DNA of 11,927 nt from an uncultured Campylobacter sp. (lineage in GTDB: Bacteria > Campylobacterota > Campylobacteria > Campylobacterales > Campylobacteraceae): the NCBI RefSeq assembly GCF_938045595.1, contig NZ_CALIBB010000091.1, positions 1-11,927 on the forward strand, given 5' to 3'. The notes below the pieces were generated by a model. It ran no database searches. It saw nothing but the letters and a program-made list of their open reading frames with translations, and had not been told where the DNA came from. The position numbers and the translations under genes were made by a program. Every line of letters begins with the position of its first letter. Position 1 is the first letter of the stretch. Of the stretch, positions 1 through 6,993 are shown piece after piece.

Positions 1-124
1 CCTCTGCGCGCCCCTTGAATGCGCGCCCGACCGCCCACATCATCGGATCGCGGTAGCCTTTGGCTGCTCGCACGCCCTGTATAAGCTCATTCAACTCCTC
101 TATCGTTTTAAATTCTTTAGACAT
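1..124 (-). CDS. N-terminal 41 codons of an unidentified protein, cut by the window edge (possibly DapD)
   Basis: An open frame runs from ATG at 124-122 off the left edge. The start is supported by an AGGAG ribosome binding site (complement of 130-134) five bases upstream. The visible residues begin MSKEFKTIEELNELIQ and include a YRDP motif near residue 24. Too little is present to identify the family. In C. jejuni, as I recall, the gene next to mrp on this strand is dapD (tetrahydrodipicolinate N-succinyltransferase, lysine/diaminopimelate pathway), and a short helical N-terminus would fit. That is a synteny argument only. The gene begins 14 bp after the stop of the upstream secreted-protein gene, so it is probably the third gene of the same operon. 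Confidence 0.6.
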   Translation of the reverse strand, partial: MSKEFKTIEELNELIQGVRAAKGYRDPMMWAVGRAFKGRAE

Positions 125-138
125 TCTTACTCCTAAAA

Positions 139-1167
139 TTAATTAAAAATATCGTTTATTTTACCGCCTTTTAGGCACTTTTCACGATCGATTTCGATTT
201 GTTTTTTGAGCTCGGCGTCCTTGGCAAACACGCTTTCATCCACCAAAGTACTCGGCAAATTTATCATAATCGCGTCGTGAGAGCCGCTAAAACCGCTTAA
301 ATTTTGTCCAAAATCTTTTTTAATGAGCTCGTTTTTGCTACTTATATCTCCGCCATCGCAGTGAAAGTCCGATCCGCCGCCAACACAATCGCATCTTATT
401 TTGGTATTATCATCGTATACACGATTCACCAAATAAACGTTTTCTTTCAAATTTATGCTGCTTATCGGATTAAAAACGAGTACGGCTAGAATTTTATTAT
501 TATGCGGATTTGACACCTCCCAGCGTACGGCACGATATGAACTTAGCATCACTACAAGCGGCTTTTTCGATTTTTCTAGCGCGACGACTACTTTATTATC
601 ATTCGCATCACTTTCGTAAATGGCAGCTAGCCATATATCGAAATTCTGACCTTTTAGCTTAGCAGCTACCTCGCTTTGTTTATAAAAATTTGGCTCATCC
701 TTAAAATCCACCAAAAGGCTAGTGGTATGCCAATTGTTGGCGAACCAAACCTCGATCTTGTGGCGCCCTTTACTAAATTTATGTACGACGGCTTTGTTTC
801 TAGCATTTTCGGAGTCGTATATCTGCTCGCCGTCTATCGCAATACGTAAATTCGCCCAACTAAAATCCGCCAAAATCATCTGTTGCACATCCTGCTTATA
901 GTCGAAATTCCCGACCCAATAGGCGATAAATTTTTCGGAAGGTATTTTGTGGAACTTGTCGTAAGCGAAATTTAAATTTATATTTTCGACCGTTTCCGAG
1001 AAAACGACGGTTTTCGGATCGTCTTTATTTAAGTAAAAAGCCAAAAACTTATCCGCCGGAATCTGCTTGCCCGCTGTGATCTCGCTCGCCCATTTTTGTG
1101 TGTCGTTAGCGTTTGCACAAGCAAGAAATACGCAAAAAGCCAGTAAAAATACTCTTAAAATTTTCAT
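139..1167 (-). CDS. Secreted protein of unknown function with PA14-like region and C-terminal cysteine cluster (paralogue A)
   Basis: I do not recognise a named family. The 342-residue product starts with a Sec signal peptide (KILR, then a hydrophobic run) with likely signal peptidase I cleavage after ANA at residue 20. Residues about 75-155 resemble a PA14-type beta fold: a YWVGNF entry, LRIAIDG near 107-113, then KFSKGRHKIEVWF near 130-142. Residues about 177-235 form a second module (IWLAAIYES, then PLVVMLSSYRAVRWEVSNP). The C-terminal part has cysteines 259, 261, 270 and 331 in the pattern CxC-x8-CDG plus a late Cys. All four are conserved in paralogue B, suggesting disulfides in the periplasm or a metal site. 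ATG at 1167 is chosen because GGAGG (complement of 1173-1177) lies six bases upstream; a TTG four codons earlier is part of that Shine-Dalgarno region. The gene follows paralogue B by 27 bp. Confidence 0.85.
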   Translation of the reverse strand: MKILRVFLLAFCVFLACANANDTQKWASEITAGKQIPADKFLAFYLNKDDPKTVVFSETVENINLNFAYDKFHKIPSEKFIAYWVGNFDYKQDVQQMILADFSWANLRIAIDGEQIYDSENARNKAVVHKFSKGRHKIEVWFANNWHTTSLLVDFKDEPNFYKQSEVAAKLKGQNFDIWLAAIYESDANDNKVVVALEKSKKPLVVMLSSYRAVRWEVSNPHNNKILAVLVFNPISSINLKENVYLVNRVYDDNTKIRCDCVGGGSDFHCDGGDISSKNELIKKDFGQNLSGFSGSHDAIMINLPSTLVDESVFAKDAELKKQIEIDREKCLKGGKINDIFN

Positions 1168-1172
1168 TTTTT

Positions 1173-1177
1173 CCTCC
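1173..1177 (-). promoter_or_regulatory. Ribosome binding site GGAGG that decides the start of paralogue A
   Basis: The complement reads GGAGG followed by six A/T-rich bases and ATG at 1167-1165. The alternative upstream TTG overlaps this element, so translation should begin at the ATG. Confidence 0.8.
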
Positions 1178-1194
1178 AAATCTTAAATTTCATC

Positions 1195-2220
1195 CTATCT
1201 AAACACATCATCCATCGGCGTGCTTTCGCATTTCTTGCGGTCGGCTTCTACCGAGAGTAGGCGAGCTTTACTGTCGTCTAAAATTTTCGGAGTAATAACA
1301 AGCCCCGGCAGATCTAAGGAATTTACGGCGTGCTTGCCGGCAAATGCCCCAAGTCCTTTGCCAAATATTCCGTTTACGCGCCCGTTCATATCATAAATCT
1401 CGCTTCCGTCGCAGTGAAAGACATTGCCCGATATGCACTCGCATTTAAGCCCATCCGCAGCCTCTGTGTATCTGTAGTCCTCGACGTAAAGCGCACCGCT
1501 TACACCACGGACGCTACTTATGGGGTTGTAAATTAACACGGCTAGAATTTCATTCTTTTGCGGATTTGAGATCTCCCACTCCACGGCGCGATATGAGCTA
1601 AGCAGTAGCACGATGGGCTTATCGGATTTGGCTAAATTTAGCTTGACGCGATTATTCATCTGCGCGCTTTCGTAGATCGCGCCCAGCCAGAGATCGTAGT
1701 CCTTATCCGCAGGGATCTTGGCTACGGCGTCTTTTTGACGATAAAAGGGCTCGACATCCTTAAAATCTACGAAAAGCTCGCTAGAATGCGCGTCATTTAA
1801 AAACCACGCTTCGATCTTGTGCTTGCCCTTGCTAAATTTATACGTAAGCGGGCGCTTTTGATTGCTAGATGTCCCACCTAGCACGTCCGTGCCGTCCACG
1901 GCGATTACCAGCGTAGACCAGCCGTAATCTCCTAGCACCATTTTTTCGATATCGGCGTCAAAATTAAACTCGCCGACCCAATACGCCATAAGATTTGGAG
2001 ACGGGATTTCATGAAAGGAATTTCCTTCGTAATTGACGCTGATGCGATCGACGTTTTCAGAGAAAACCACTTTCTTAGGCTCATCTTTATTCAGATAAAA
2101 CGCCAAAAACTTATCCTGCGGGATCTGCGCGTCCGCGGTAATCTCTTTCGCCCATTTTTGCATATTGCTCTCTTGCGCGAACGCCGCAAATGCAAGCACC
2201 AAAATAATCAAAAACCTCAT
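1195..2220 (-). CDS. Secreted protein of unknown function with PA14-like region and C-terminal cysteine cluster (paralogue B)
   Basis: This 341-residue protein is collinear with paralogue A and roughly half identical to it over its whole length, so the pair arose by tandem duplication. The signal peptide is short, with probable cleavage after AFA at residue 15. Shared blocks include QIPQDKFLAFYLNKDEPK, the PA14-like AYWVGEF ... LVIAVDG ... KFSKGKHKIEAWF region (about 78-140), LWLGAIYES, and the LLLSSYRAVEWEISNP module near 205-220. Cysteines 260, 262, 270 and 331 match those of A, including an HCDG motif. The start is ATG at 2220-2218 with AAAGG six bases upstream. It is the first visible gene of the operon. 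A strong hairpin lies about 30 bp upstream in its leader. No enzyme motif is seen; a role in binding a glycan or another surface ligand is only a guess from the PA14-like fold. Confidence 0.85.
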   Translation of the reverse strand: MRFLIILVLAFAAFAQESNMQKWAKEITADAQIPQDKFLAFYLNKDEPKKVVFSENVDRISVNYEGNSFHEIPSPNLMAYWVGEFNFDADIEKMVLGDYGWSTLVIAVDGTDVLGGTSSNQKRPLTYKFSKGKHKIEAWFLNDAHSSELFVDFKDVEPFYRQKDAVAKIPADKDYDLWLGAIYESAQMNNRVKLNLAKSDKPIVLLLSSYRAVEWEISNPQKNEILAVLIYNPISSVRGVSGALYVEDYRYTEAADGLKCECISGNVFHCDGSEIYDMNGRVNGIFGKGLGAFAGKHAVNSLDLPGLVITPKILDDSKARLLSVEADRKKCESTPMDDVFR

Positions 2221-2249
2221 TACCGACCTTTCTTATTTCGTATAAAAGT

Positions 2250-2288
2250 AAAATCCCTAAACCTAAAAGCCCTAGGCTTAGGGATTTT
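2250..2288 (-). terminator. Strong hairpin in the leader of the secreted-protein operon (terminator or attenuator)
   Basis: Arms 2250-2265 and 2273-2288 pair over 16 positions with a 7-nt loop. The single non-Watson-Crick position (2261/2277) is A-C in plus-strand RNA but a U-G wobble in minus-strand RNA, so the structure is more stable when transcribed leftwards. The leftward RNA has a run of four U at the 3' edge of the stem, followed by ACTTTTATA. It could end leftward read-through from thiC-mrp, or act as a leader element about 30 nt before the start codon of paralogue B. Which of these applies cannot be told from sequence. Confidence 0.6.
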
Positions 2289-2942
2289 GCCGCCTTGGCT
2301 CCACAGCCTATACGAATGAAATTCCAGCTGCTTAAATTTCAGCTGCGCGAGAAATTCACTTCCGCAATCACTACAGATAAAATTCCATCCCAAATAAACT
2401 CTACAGAGGCTTTCGCAGATAAACTCCACCGCCATAAGGCCCGGCGAAATAAAATTTAAACTAGCGCAATGCTACGGCTATCACTAAAAGCTAGACGCGA
2501 TAAAATTTCAAGCCAGAAATTCATCGCTAAAGCCCCATCTTAAAATTTTAAAACAAAGTTTTAGCGATAAATTTTGCATTTTGAAATTCTACGGCAAAGC
2601 TTTATGCTTAAAATTTTACATTTAAAACTCCAAGGCAGAATTCTACGGCAAATTTTACCTCGCTGAATTGCGCGTTTGGAATTTAATTTGCGCCGTTAAA
2701 TTCTGCGCTTAGAATTTTATCTGAACCCTCAAACAACGAAGCTTGGGTAAAATTGTAGCTCGAAATTTCATCTGCCCAAATTTTGTGAGCGCTATAAATT
2801 TGCTCAAAATCAAAGTGAAATTTAAAGCTCTAAAATTTAGTATAAAAACTCGCGCTACGGAACTCTACACGAAATTCTATACACAAAAATTTTACTGGCG
2901 CCATAAAATTTCGCGACAAAATCGCAGCGAAATTTTAACGCA

Positions 2943-2975
2943 GAATTTCGAGCTACAAAATTCGGCTCGAAATTC
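2943..2975. repeat. Perfect 11-bp inverted repeat within array 1
   Basis: GAATTTCGAGC at 2943-2953 is exactly matched in inverted orientation by 2965-2975, with an 11-nt loop that itself contains an AAATTC. Each arm is a RAATTY hexamer plus CGAGC. It lies about 200 bp downstream of the mrp stop on the minus strand. There is no clear U-tract, so it is not a typical terminator. Confidence 0.6.
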
Positions 2976-3171
2976 CAAGCCACAAAACCCGCGTTAAATT
3001 TTACCCACTAAATTTACGGGCAAAATTCTATGACGGATTTGCATACCGAAATTTTGCGAGCATTATAAAATTTGCAGCGAAATTAGGCGTGAAATTTCAA
3101 ACTATGAAATTCCGCGTTGAATTTCAATCTGCAAAATTCAAGAGAAATTCGACGCCGCGCCCGTCAATGCC

Positions 3172-4266
3172 CTAATTCGAGCAGGCGCTCTTGCCGTCCA
3201 TCACCGGCTGGATCGCGGAGTTGTCCGCCAGCTCCTCGCGATCGATCTTCTCGATCTTTTCCCACAGCTTGCGCGCGGCATCTTCGTAGCGCTTTGCGCT
3301 TAAAGAATCTGGCGCGTAGAAGCTTACCGGCTTGCCGCTGTCGCCGCCCTCGCGGATAGCGATCTCGATCGGGATCTCGCCGATTACTTCGGTGTTGTAT
3401 CGCTGCGCCAGCTTTTGCGCGCCGCCGCGACCGAAGATATCGTACTCCTTGCCGTTATCGGGGCAGATGAAGCCGCTCATATTCTCGATAAGGCCTGCGA
3501 TCGGGATATGGAGCTTTTCGAACATATCAAGCCCGCGCGCGCTGTCGTCCAGCGCGACCGTCTGCGGCGTCGTGACGCACACGCCCGCCGTCACCGGCAC
3601 GCTCTGCGCTAAGGTAAGCTGCGCGTCGCCCGTACCCGGAGGCATATCCAAAAACAGCACGTCCAGATCGCTCCACGCCACGTCTTTTAGCAGTTGCTCG
3701 ATCGCCTTCATTATCATCGAGCCGCGCCAGATGAGGCTCGCGCCCTCCTCCATCAGCACGCCCATGCTCATCATCTCCACGCCGTGGCTTAAGATCGGCT
3801 TTAGTTTCTGCCCCACGACGCTTGCTTGCGTCTTATCCTCTCCTAGCATTCGCGGCAAATTCGGCCCGTATATATCGGCATCCAAAATCCCCACTCTCTT
3901 GCCGAGCTTTGCCGTGCTGATGGCTAAATTTAGCGTCGTCGTGCTCTTGCCTACGCCGCCCTTGCCGCTGCTGATCATCACGAAATGCTTGATCTGCGGC
4001 GCGATATTTTTGCCGCTGCGAGAGTTGCTCTTTTCCTCGGCGATCTTGGGCTGTTTGATTAAAATTTCCACGTCCGCGCCGAGCGCCTTTTGCACCGCCG
4101 ATCTAAGCTCTGCTGCGATCTCCGGCTTGGCGCTGGGGATTTCGATCCCTACGAAAATTCTATCGCCGATCTCGACCTCTTTTACAAATCCAAAATCCAC
4201 GATGCTTTTAGAAAAGCCCGGATAGATCACGCTTTTAAGCAAATTTAAGACTTCGTCTTTACTCAT
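3172..4266 (-). CDS. mrp: Mrp/ApbC family P-loop ATPase, iron-sulfur cluster carrier
   Basis: The 364-residue product is a cytoplasmic Mrp/ApbC (NBP35-type) protein that carries [4Fe-4S] clusters and delivers them to target enzymes. Residues 1-70 form the FeS-assembly (DUF59/MIP18-like) domain. The deviant Walker A motif GKGGVGKS is at 101-108, DADIYGPNLPRM near 129-140, and the Walker B-type segment VLFLDMPPGTGD at 203-214. In many family members a CxxC after ENMS holds the bridging cluster at the dimer interface. Here it reads ENMSGFICPDNGKEYDIFG, with Cys268 kept and the second Cys replaced by Asn271; another Cys sits at 362 near the C-terminus. The ATG overlaps the thiC stop by 4 nt, which indicates translational coupling. 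The link with ThiC is sensible because ThiC needs a [4Fe-4S] cluster. The length is typical. Confidence 0.95.
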   Translation of the reverse strand: MSKDEVLNLLKSVIYPGFSKSIVDFGFVKEVEIGDRIFVGIEIPSAKPEIAAELRSAVQKALGADVEILIKQPKIAEEKSNSRSGKNIAPQIKHFVMISSGKGGVGKSTTTLNLAISTAKLGKRVGILDADIYGPNLPRMLGEDKTQASVVGQKLKPILSHGVEMMSMGVLMEEGASLIWRGSMIMKAIEQLLKDVAWSDLDVLFLDMPPGTGDAQLTLAQSVPVTAGVCVTTPQTVALDDSARGLDMFEKLHIPIAGLIENMSGFICPDNGKEYDIFGRGGAQKLAQRYNTEVIGEIPIEIAIREGGDSGKPVSFYAPDSLSAKRYEDAARKLWEKIEKIDREELADNSAIQPVMDGKSACSN

Positions 4267-5570
4267 TCTTTCTCCTTATTTTCGGTTAAATTTCTACTGA
4301 TTTTATATGCGCAAAATTTCGGCCCGCACATCGAGCAAAACTCCGCGCCCTTGTAAATTTCATCGCCCAGGCTCTCGTCGTGCAGTTCGCGCGCATGCGC
4401 AGGATCGAAGCTAAGCTCAAACTGCCTGTTCCAATCAAAATTATACCTCGCATCGCTCATCGCGTGATCGCGCTCTATCGCGCCCGCTTTGCCTAGCGCG
4501 ACGTCCGCGGCATGAGCGGCGATTTTGTGCGCGATGATGCCCTCTCTGACGTCTTTTGCATTGGGAAGCCCCAGATGCTCCTTCGGCGTTACGTAGCAGA
4601 GCATGCTTGCGCCGCAATACGCAGCCATCGTCCCGCCGATAGCCGAGCTGATATGATCGTAGCCCGCGCCGATGTCGGTCGGAAGCGGCCCCAGCACGTA
4701 AAACGGCGCGTCGCGGCAGAGCTTGCGCTCTAGCTGCATATTAAGCTCGATCTCGTTAAACGGGATGTGCCCCGGACCCTCGATCATCACCTGCACGTTT
4801 TTTTCATTCGCGCGCAGGGCCAGCTCGCCTAAAATTTCAAGCTCGCTAAGCTGCGCCCTATCGGTCGCATCGTATAAGCAACCCGGGCGCAAGCCGTCGC
4901 CCAGAGATAGCGATACGTCGTAGGCGGCGCAGATATCGCAAATTTCATCAAACGCTTCGTAGAAGGGGTTTTGTTTATGAAATTTCATCATCCACGACGC
5001 TATCAGCGAGCCGCCCCTGCTTACGATACCCATTTTGCGACGGGACAGCAGCGGCATAAACTCGAGCTTAAAGCCCGCGTGGATCGTGAAATAATCCACT
5101 CCCTGCCGCGCCTGCTTCTCGATCGTACTAAGAATAGCGCTCGTTTTTAAATTTTTAATATCGCCCAGCTCATGGATCATCTGATAGATCGGCACCGTGC
5201 CTATGGGTACGGGCGAGCGCTCGATTATCGCGGCGCGGATCTCGTCCAAATCGCCGCCCGTGCTTAGATCCATCACCGTATCGGCGCCGCACTTTAAGCA
5301 GACCTCGAGCTTTTCCAGCTCGCCCTTAATATCGCTCGTCGTGCCCGAGGAGCCGATGTTTGCATTGATCTTGCACCGCAGCGCGCGCCCGATACCGACG
5401 GGTTTTAGGCTTTTGTGATTAACGTTTGCGGGGATGATCGCTCTTCCTTGCGCGATGAGATCGCACAAGGCCCGCACGTCCATGCGCTCGCTTTGCGCGA
5501 CCTCTCTCATCTGCGGCGTCAGCTCACCCTTTTTTGCAAAATAGATCTGCGATACGCAGCTTTCAGTCAT
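4263..5570 (-). CDS. thiC: Phosphomethylpyrimidine synthase ThiC (radical SAM)
   Basis: ThiC converts 5-aminoimidazole ribotide to hydroxymethylpyrimidine phosphate, the pyrimidine half of thiamine, in the cytoplasm. From ATG at 5570 the product is 435 residues, close to the usual length of the short bacterial form. Recognisable blocks are IIPANVNHKSLKPVGIG (45-61), NANIGSS (69-75), MDLSTGGDL (100-108), PVPIGTVPIYQ (120-130), FTIHAGF (161-167), MGIVSRGGSL (180-189), MIEGPGHIP (262-270) and GPLPTDIGAGYDH (294-306). The C-terminal cluster C412xxC415xxxxC420 binds the catalytic [4Fe-4S] cluster. The reading frame stays open 58 codons further upstream, but that part is unlike ThiC. The chosen ATG has GAGG five bases upstream and a promoter 30 bp away. 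I saw no TPP riboswitch in the leader, which would be only about 24 nt. Confidence 0.96.
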   Translation of the reverse strand: MTESCVSQIYFAKKGELTPQMREVAQSERMDVRALCDLIAQGRAIIPANVNHKSLKPVGIGRALRCKINANIGSSGTTSDIKGELEKLEVCLKCGADTVMDLSTGGDLDEIRAAIIERSPVPIGTVPIYQMIHELGDIKNLKTSAILSTIEKQARQGVDYFTIHAGFKLEFMPLLSRRKMGIVSRGGSLIASWMMKFHKQNPFYEAFDEICDICAAYDVSLSLGDGLRPGCLYDATDRAQLSELEILGELALRANEKNVQVMIEGPGHIPFNEIELNMQLERKLCRDAPFYVLGPLPTDIGAGYDHISSAIGGTMAAYCGASMLCYVTPKEHLGLPNAKDVREGIIAHKIAAHAADVALGKAGAIERDHAMSDARYNFDWNRQFELSFDPAHARELHDESLGDEIYKGAEFCSMCGPKFCAYKISRNLTENKEKE

Positions 5571-5600
5571 TTTCGCCTCGCTTCTTAAAAATGCGCGTAT

Positions 5601-5609
5601 AATATAACA
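5601..5609 (-). promoter_or_regulatory. Probable extended -10 promoter of thiC-mrp
   Basis: The complement reads TGTTATATT, an extended -10 element (TGn plus TATATT). This would place the transcription start near 5594, about 24 nt before the thiC ATG. A conserved -35 box is not expected in Campylobacter sigma-70 promoters. It lies inside a 217-bp divergent intergenic region that also serves ispDF. Confidence 0.5.
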
Positions 5610-5754
5610 AATTTCATTAATCCTTACTTTTCTTTTGCCGTTTATTTTCGTAACGCAGGCTGAAATTTCGCCGCCGCGCCGCGTAAATTTACGCCTAAGA
5701 TTAAGATATTTTAGCGCGCAAGCCGCGATTAATTTTGCTTTCATTTTTAATACG

Positions 5755-5760
5755 TATAAT
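5755..5760 (+). promoter_or_regulatory. Probable -10 box of the ispDF-cemR-sat operon
   Basis: A perfect TATAAT lies 28 bp before the TTG start of ispDF, giving an expected transcription start near 5767 and a short leader of about 20 nt. The upstream sequence is A+T-rich, as expected in Campylobacter. It is divergent from the thiC promoter. Confidence 0.55.
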
Positions 5761-5787
5761 TTCGTAACAAAATTTCAAGGATAAAAT

Positions 5788-6993
5788 TTGAAAGATATAT
5801 CGCTGATTTTGCTCGCCGCGGGCGATTCGAGCAGGTTTGAGCTCCCCGTCAAAAAGCAGTGGTTGCGCGTGGGCGAGCTGCCGCTTTGGCAATACGTCGC
5901 GCAAAATATCGCGCGGGCGCACCCATTTAAAAAAATCATAATCGCCGTAAACGAGGAGGACATGAGCTATTGCAAGCGCCTCTATGCGTGCAGTTTAGCC
6001 TCGGCGCGCGGCGAAAGCGCGGAGCGCGGCGCAGATGAACGCGGCTCTGCAAATTTAAAATTTTACTTCGCCCCAGGCGGTGCAAATCGCCAAAGCTCGC
6101 TAAAAAGTGCGCTGCAGCTCGTAGAGAGCGAACTCGTGCTCGTAAGCGACGTAGCTCGCGCGCAAATTTCGCCCGAGCTGATCTCCTCGCTGGTACGAAA
6201 TTTAGGCGGCGCGGACTGTATCAGCCCATATCTTGGCGTAAACGACACGACCTACCTCGGCGAGCGCATTGTGGAGCGAGAGGAGCTACGCCTTATCCAG
6301 ACGCCCCAGCTTTCGCGCACGGCGCTGCTTAAAAAGGCGCTTGAGGGAAGCGAAATTTTTACCGACGACAGCGCGGCGATCGGCAGCGCGGGCGGGCGGT
6401 TGGAATTTATAAAAGGCGAAGCGGGCGCGCTTAAGATCACGCGCGCAAGCGATCTGGCGGCGCTAAATTTAAAACCATGCTCGCGCGATATTTTTTGCGG
6501 CACGGGTTACGACGTGCATGCGCTTGAAAAAGGCGCGAGCATCGTGCTCGGCGGCGTGCAGATCCCGTGCGAGTTCGCGCTGATCGCACACAGCGACGGC
6601 GACGTAGCGATCCACGCCCTAATCGACGCTATTTGCGGCGCGGCGATGCTGGGCGATATCGGCGAGCTGTTCCCCGACGGCGACGCTAAGCTTAAAGGCG
6701 CGGACAGCAAGGAGTTGTTACGAAAGGTAATGCGGCGCGTCAGAGGCTACGGCTATGAGCTCGTAAATGCCGATATTACGATCATCGCGCAGCGTCCGAA
6801 GATCGGCGCTTACAAAGCGCAGATGCAAGAGGTTCTGAGCGAAATTTTAAACTGCGCCCGCGTAAATGTCAAAGCAACCACGACCGAAGGGCTGGGATTT
6901 ACGGGCAGAAGTGAGGGTATCGCCGCGCAGGCTGCGGTAAGCTTAAAATTTTACGACTGGCAAAAGCACGCAGCAAAGGCGCAGGACGTATGA
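5788..6993 (+). CDS. ispDF: Bifunctional IspD/IspF enzyme of the MEP isoprenoid pathway
   Basis: This 401-residue fusion carries out two non-consecutive steps of non-mevalonate isoprenoid synthesis. The IspD half (about 1-225) transfers CMP to methylerythritol phosphate. It shows LAAGDSSRF (9-17), GGANRQSSL (97-105), VSDVAR (119-124) and FTDDSA (191-196). The IspF half (about 235-395) forms the cyclodiphosphate, with metal ligands in YDVH (D242, H244) and H276 of HSDGDVAIHALID, plus LGDIGELFPD (288-297) and KATTTEGLGFTGR (362-374). The start is TTG at 5788, supported by AAGGA six bases upstream; no nearby ATG fits the IspD N-terminus. Residues about 67-90 form an Ala/Arg/Glu/Gly-rich insertion absent, as I recall, from C. 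jejuni IspDF (371 residues). The TGA stop overlaps the cemR ATG by 4 nt. Confidence 0.96.
   Translation: MKDISLILLAAGDSSRFELPVKKQWLRVGELPLWQYVAQNIARAHPFKKIIIAVNEEDMSYCKRLYACSLASARGESAERGADERGSANLKFYFAPGGANRQSSLKSALQLVESELVLVSDVARAQISPELISSLVRNLGGADCISPYLGVNDTTYLGERIVEREELRLIQTPQLSRTALLKKALEGSEIFTDDSAAIGSAGGRLEFIKGEAGALKITRASDLAALNLKPCSRDIFCGTGYDVHALEKGASIVLGGVQIPCEFALIAHSDGDVAIHALIDAICGAAMLGDIGELFPDGDAKLKGADSKELLRKVMRRVRGYGYELVNADITIIAQRPKIGAYKAQMQEVLSEILNCARVNVKATTTEGLGFTGRSEGIAAQAAVSLKFYDWQKHAAKAQDV

Larger units (their letters stand above)
2221..3171. repeat. Gene-free stretch packed with RAATTY hexamers (array 1)
   Basis: No convincing gene lies between mrp and paralogue B. The stretch is A+T-rich, and from about 2300 to 3150 it carries close to 38 copies of RAATTY (AAATTT, AAATTC, GAATTT, GAATTC) by hand count, about one per 22 bp. 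At this composition roughly one per 400-500 bp would be expected by chance, and the neighbouring mrp gene has about five in 1.1 kb. Between the hexamers are short G+C-containing spacers of variable sequence, such as CTACGGCA, GCGAGC or GCAGCGA. Open frames inside it (for example 2743-2997 plus and 2435-2220 minus) look like translated repeat. It also contains the hairpins at 2250-2288 and 2943-2975. Confidence 0.75.

Noticed and set aside
2220..2435. Open frame of 71 codons on the minus strand whose TAA overlaps the ATG of paralogue B
   Set aside because: It has no ribosome binding site, includes the leader hairpin, and lies in the RAATTY-rich stretch. The CxxC and stop/start overlap are attractive, but nothing supports expression.
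2743..2997. Open frame of 84 codons on the plus strand in array 1
   Set aside because: Its composition (K, F, I, N, S from AAATTT-type units) is what the repeat gives in any frame, and there is no Shine-Dalgarno sequence or family resemblance.
2300..3150. CRISPR array
   Set aside because: The repeated element is a hexamer with irregular spacing. There is no conserved 24-40 bp repeat, no regular spacer length and no cas gene.
3332..4225. Long plus-strand frame (297 codons) opposite mrp
   Set aside because: It is a shadow on the opposite strand of a clear mrp gene, with no family features.
5571..5744. N-terminal extension of ThiC by 58 codons
   Set aside because: The extra residues do not resemble ThiC, and the ATG at 5570 has a ribosome binding site and a promoter between it and the extension.
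5571..5787. TPP riboswitch ahead of thiC
   Set aside because: No THI-box elements (such as CUGAGA or the ACCUGA motif) are present, and the predicted leader is too short.
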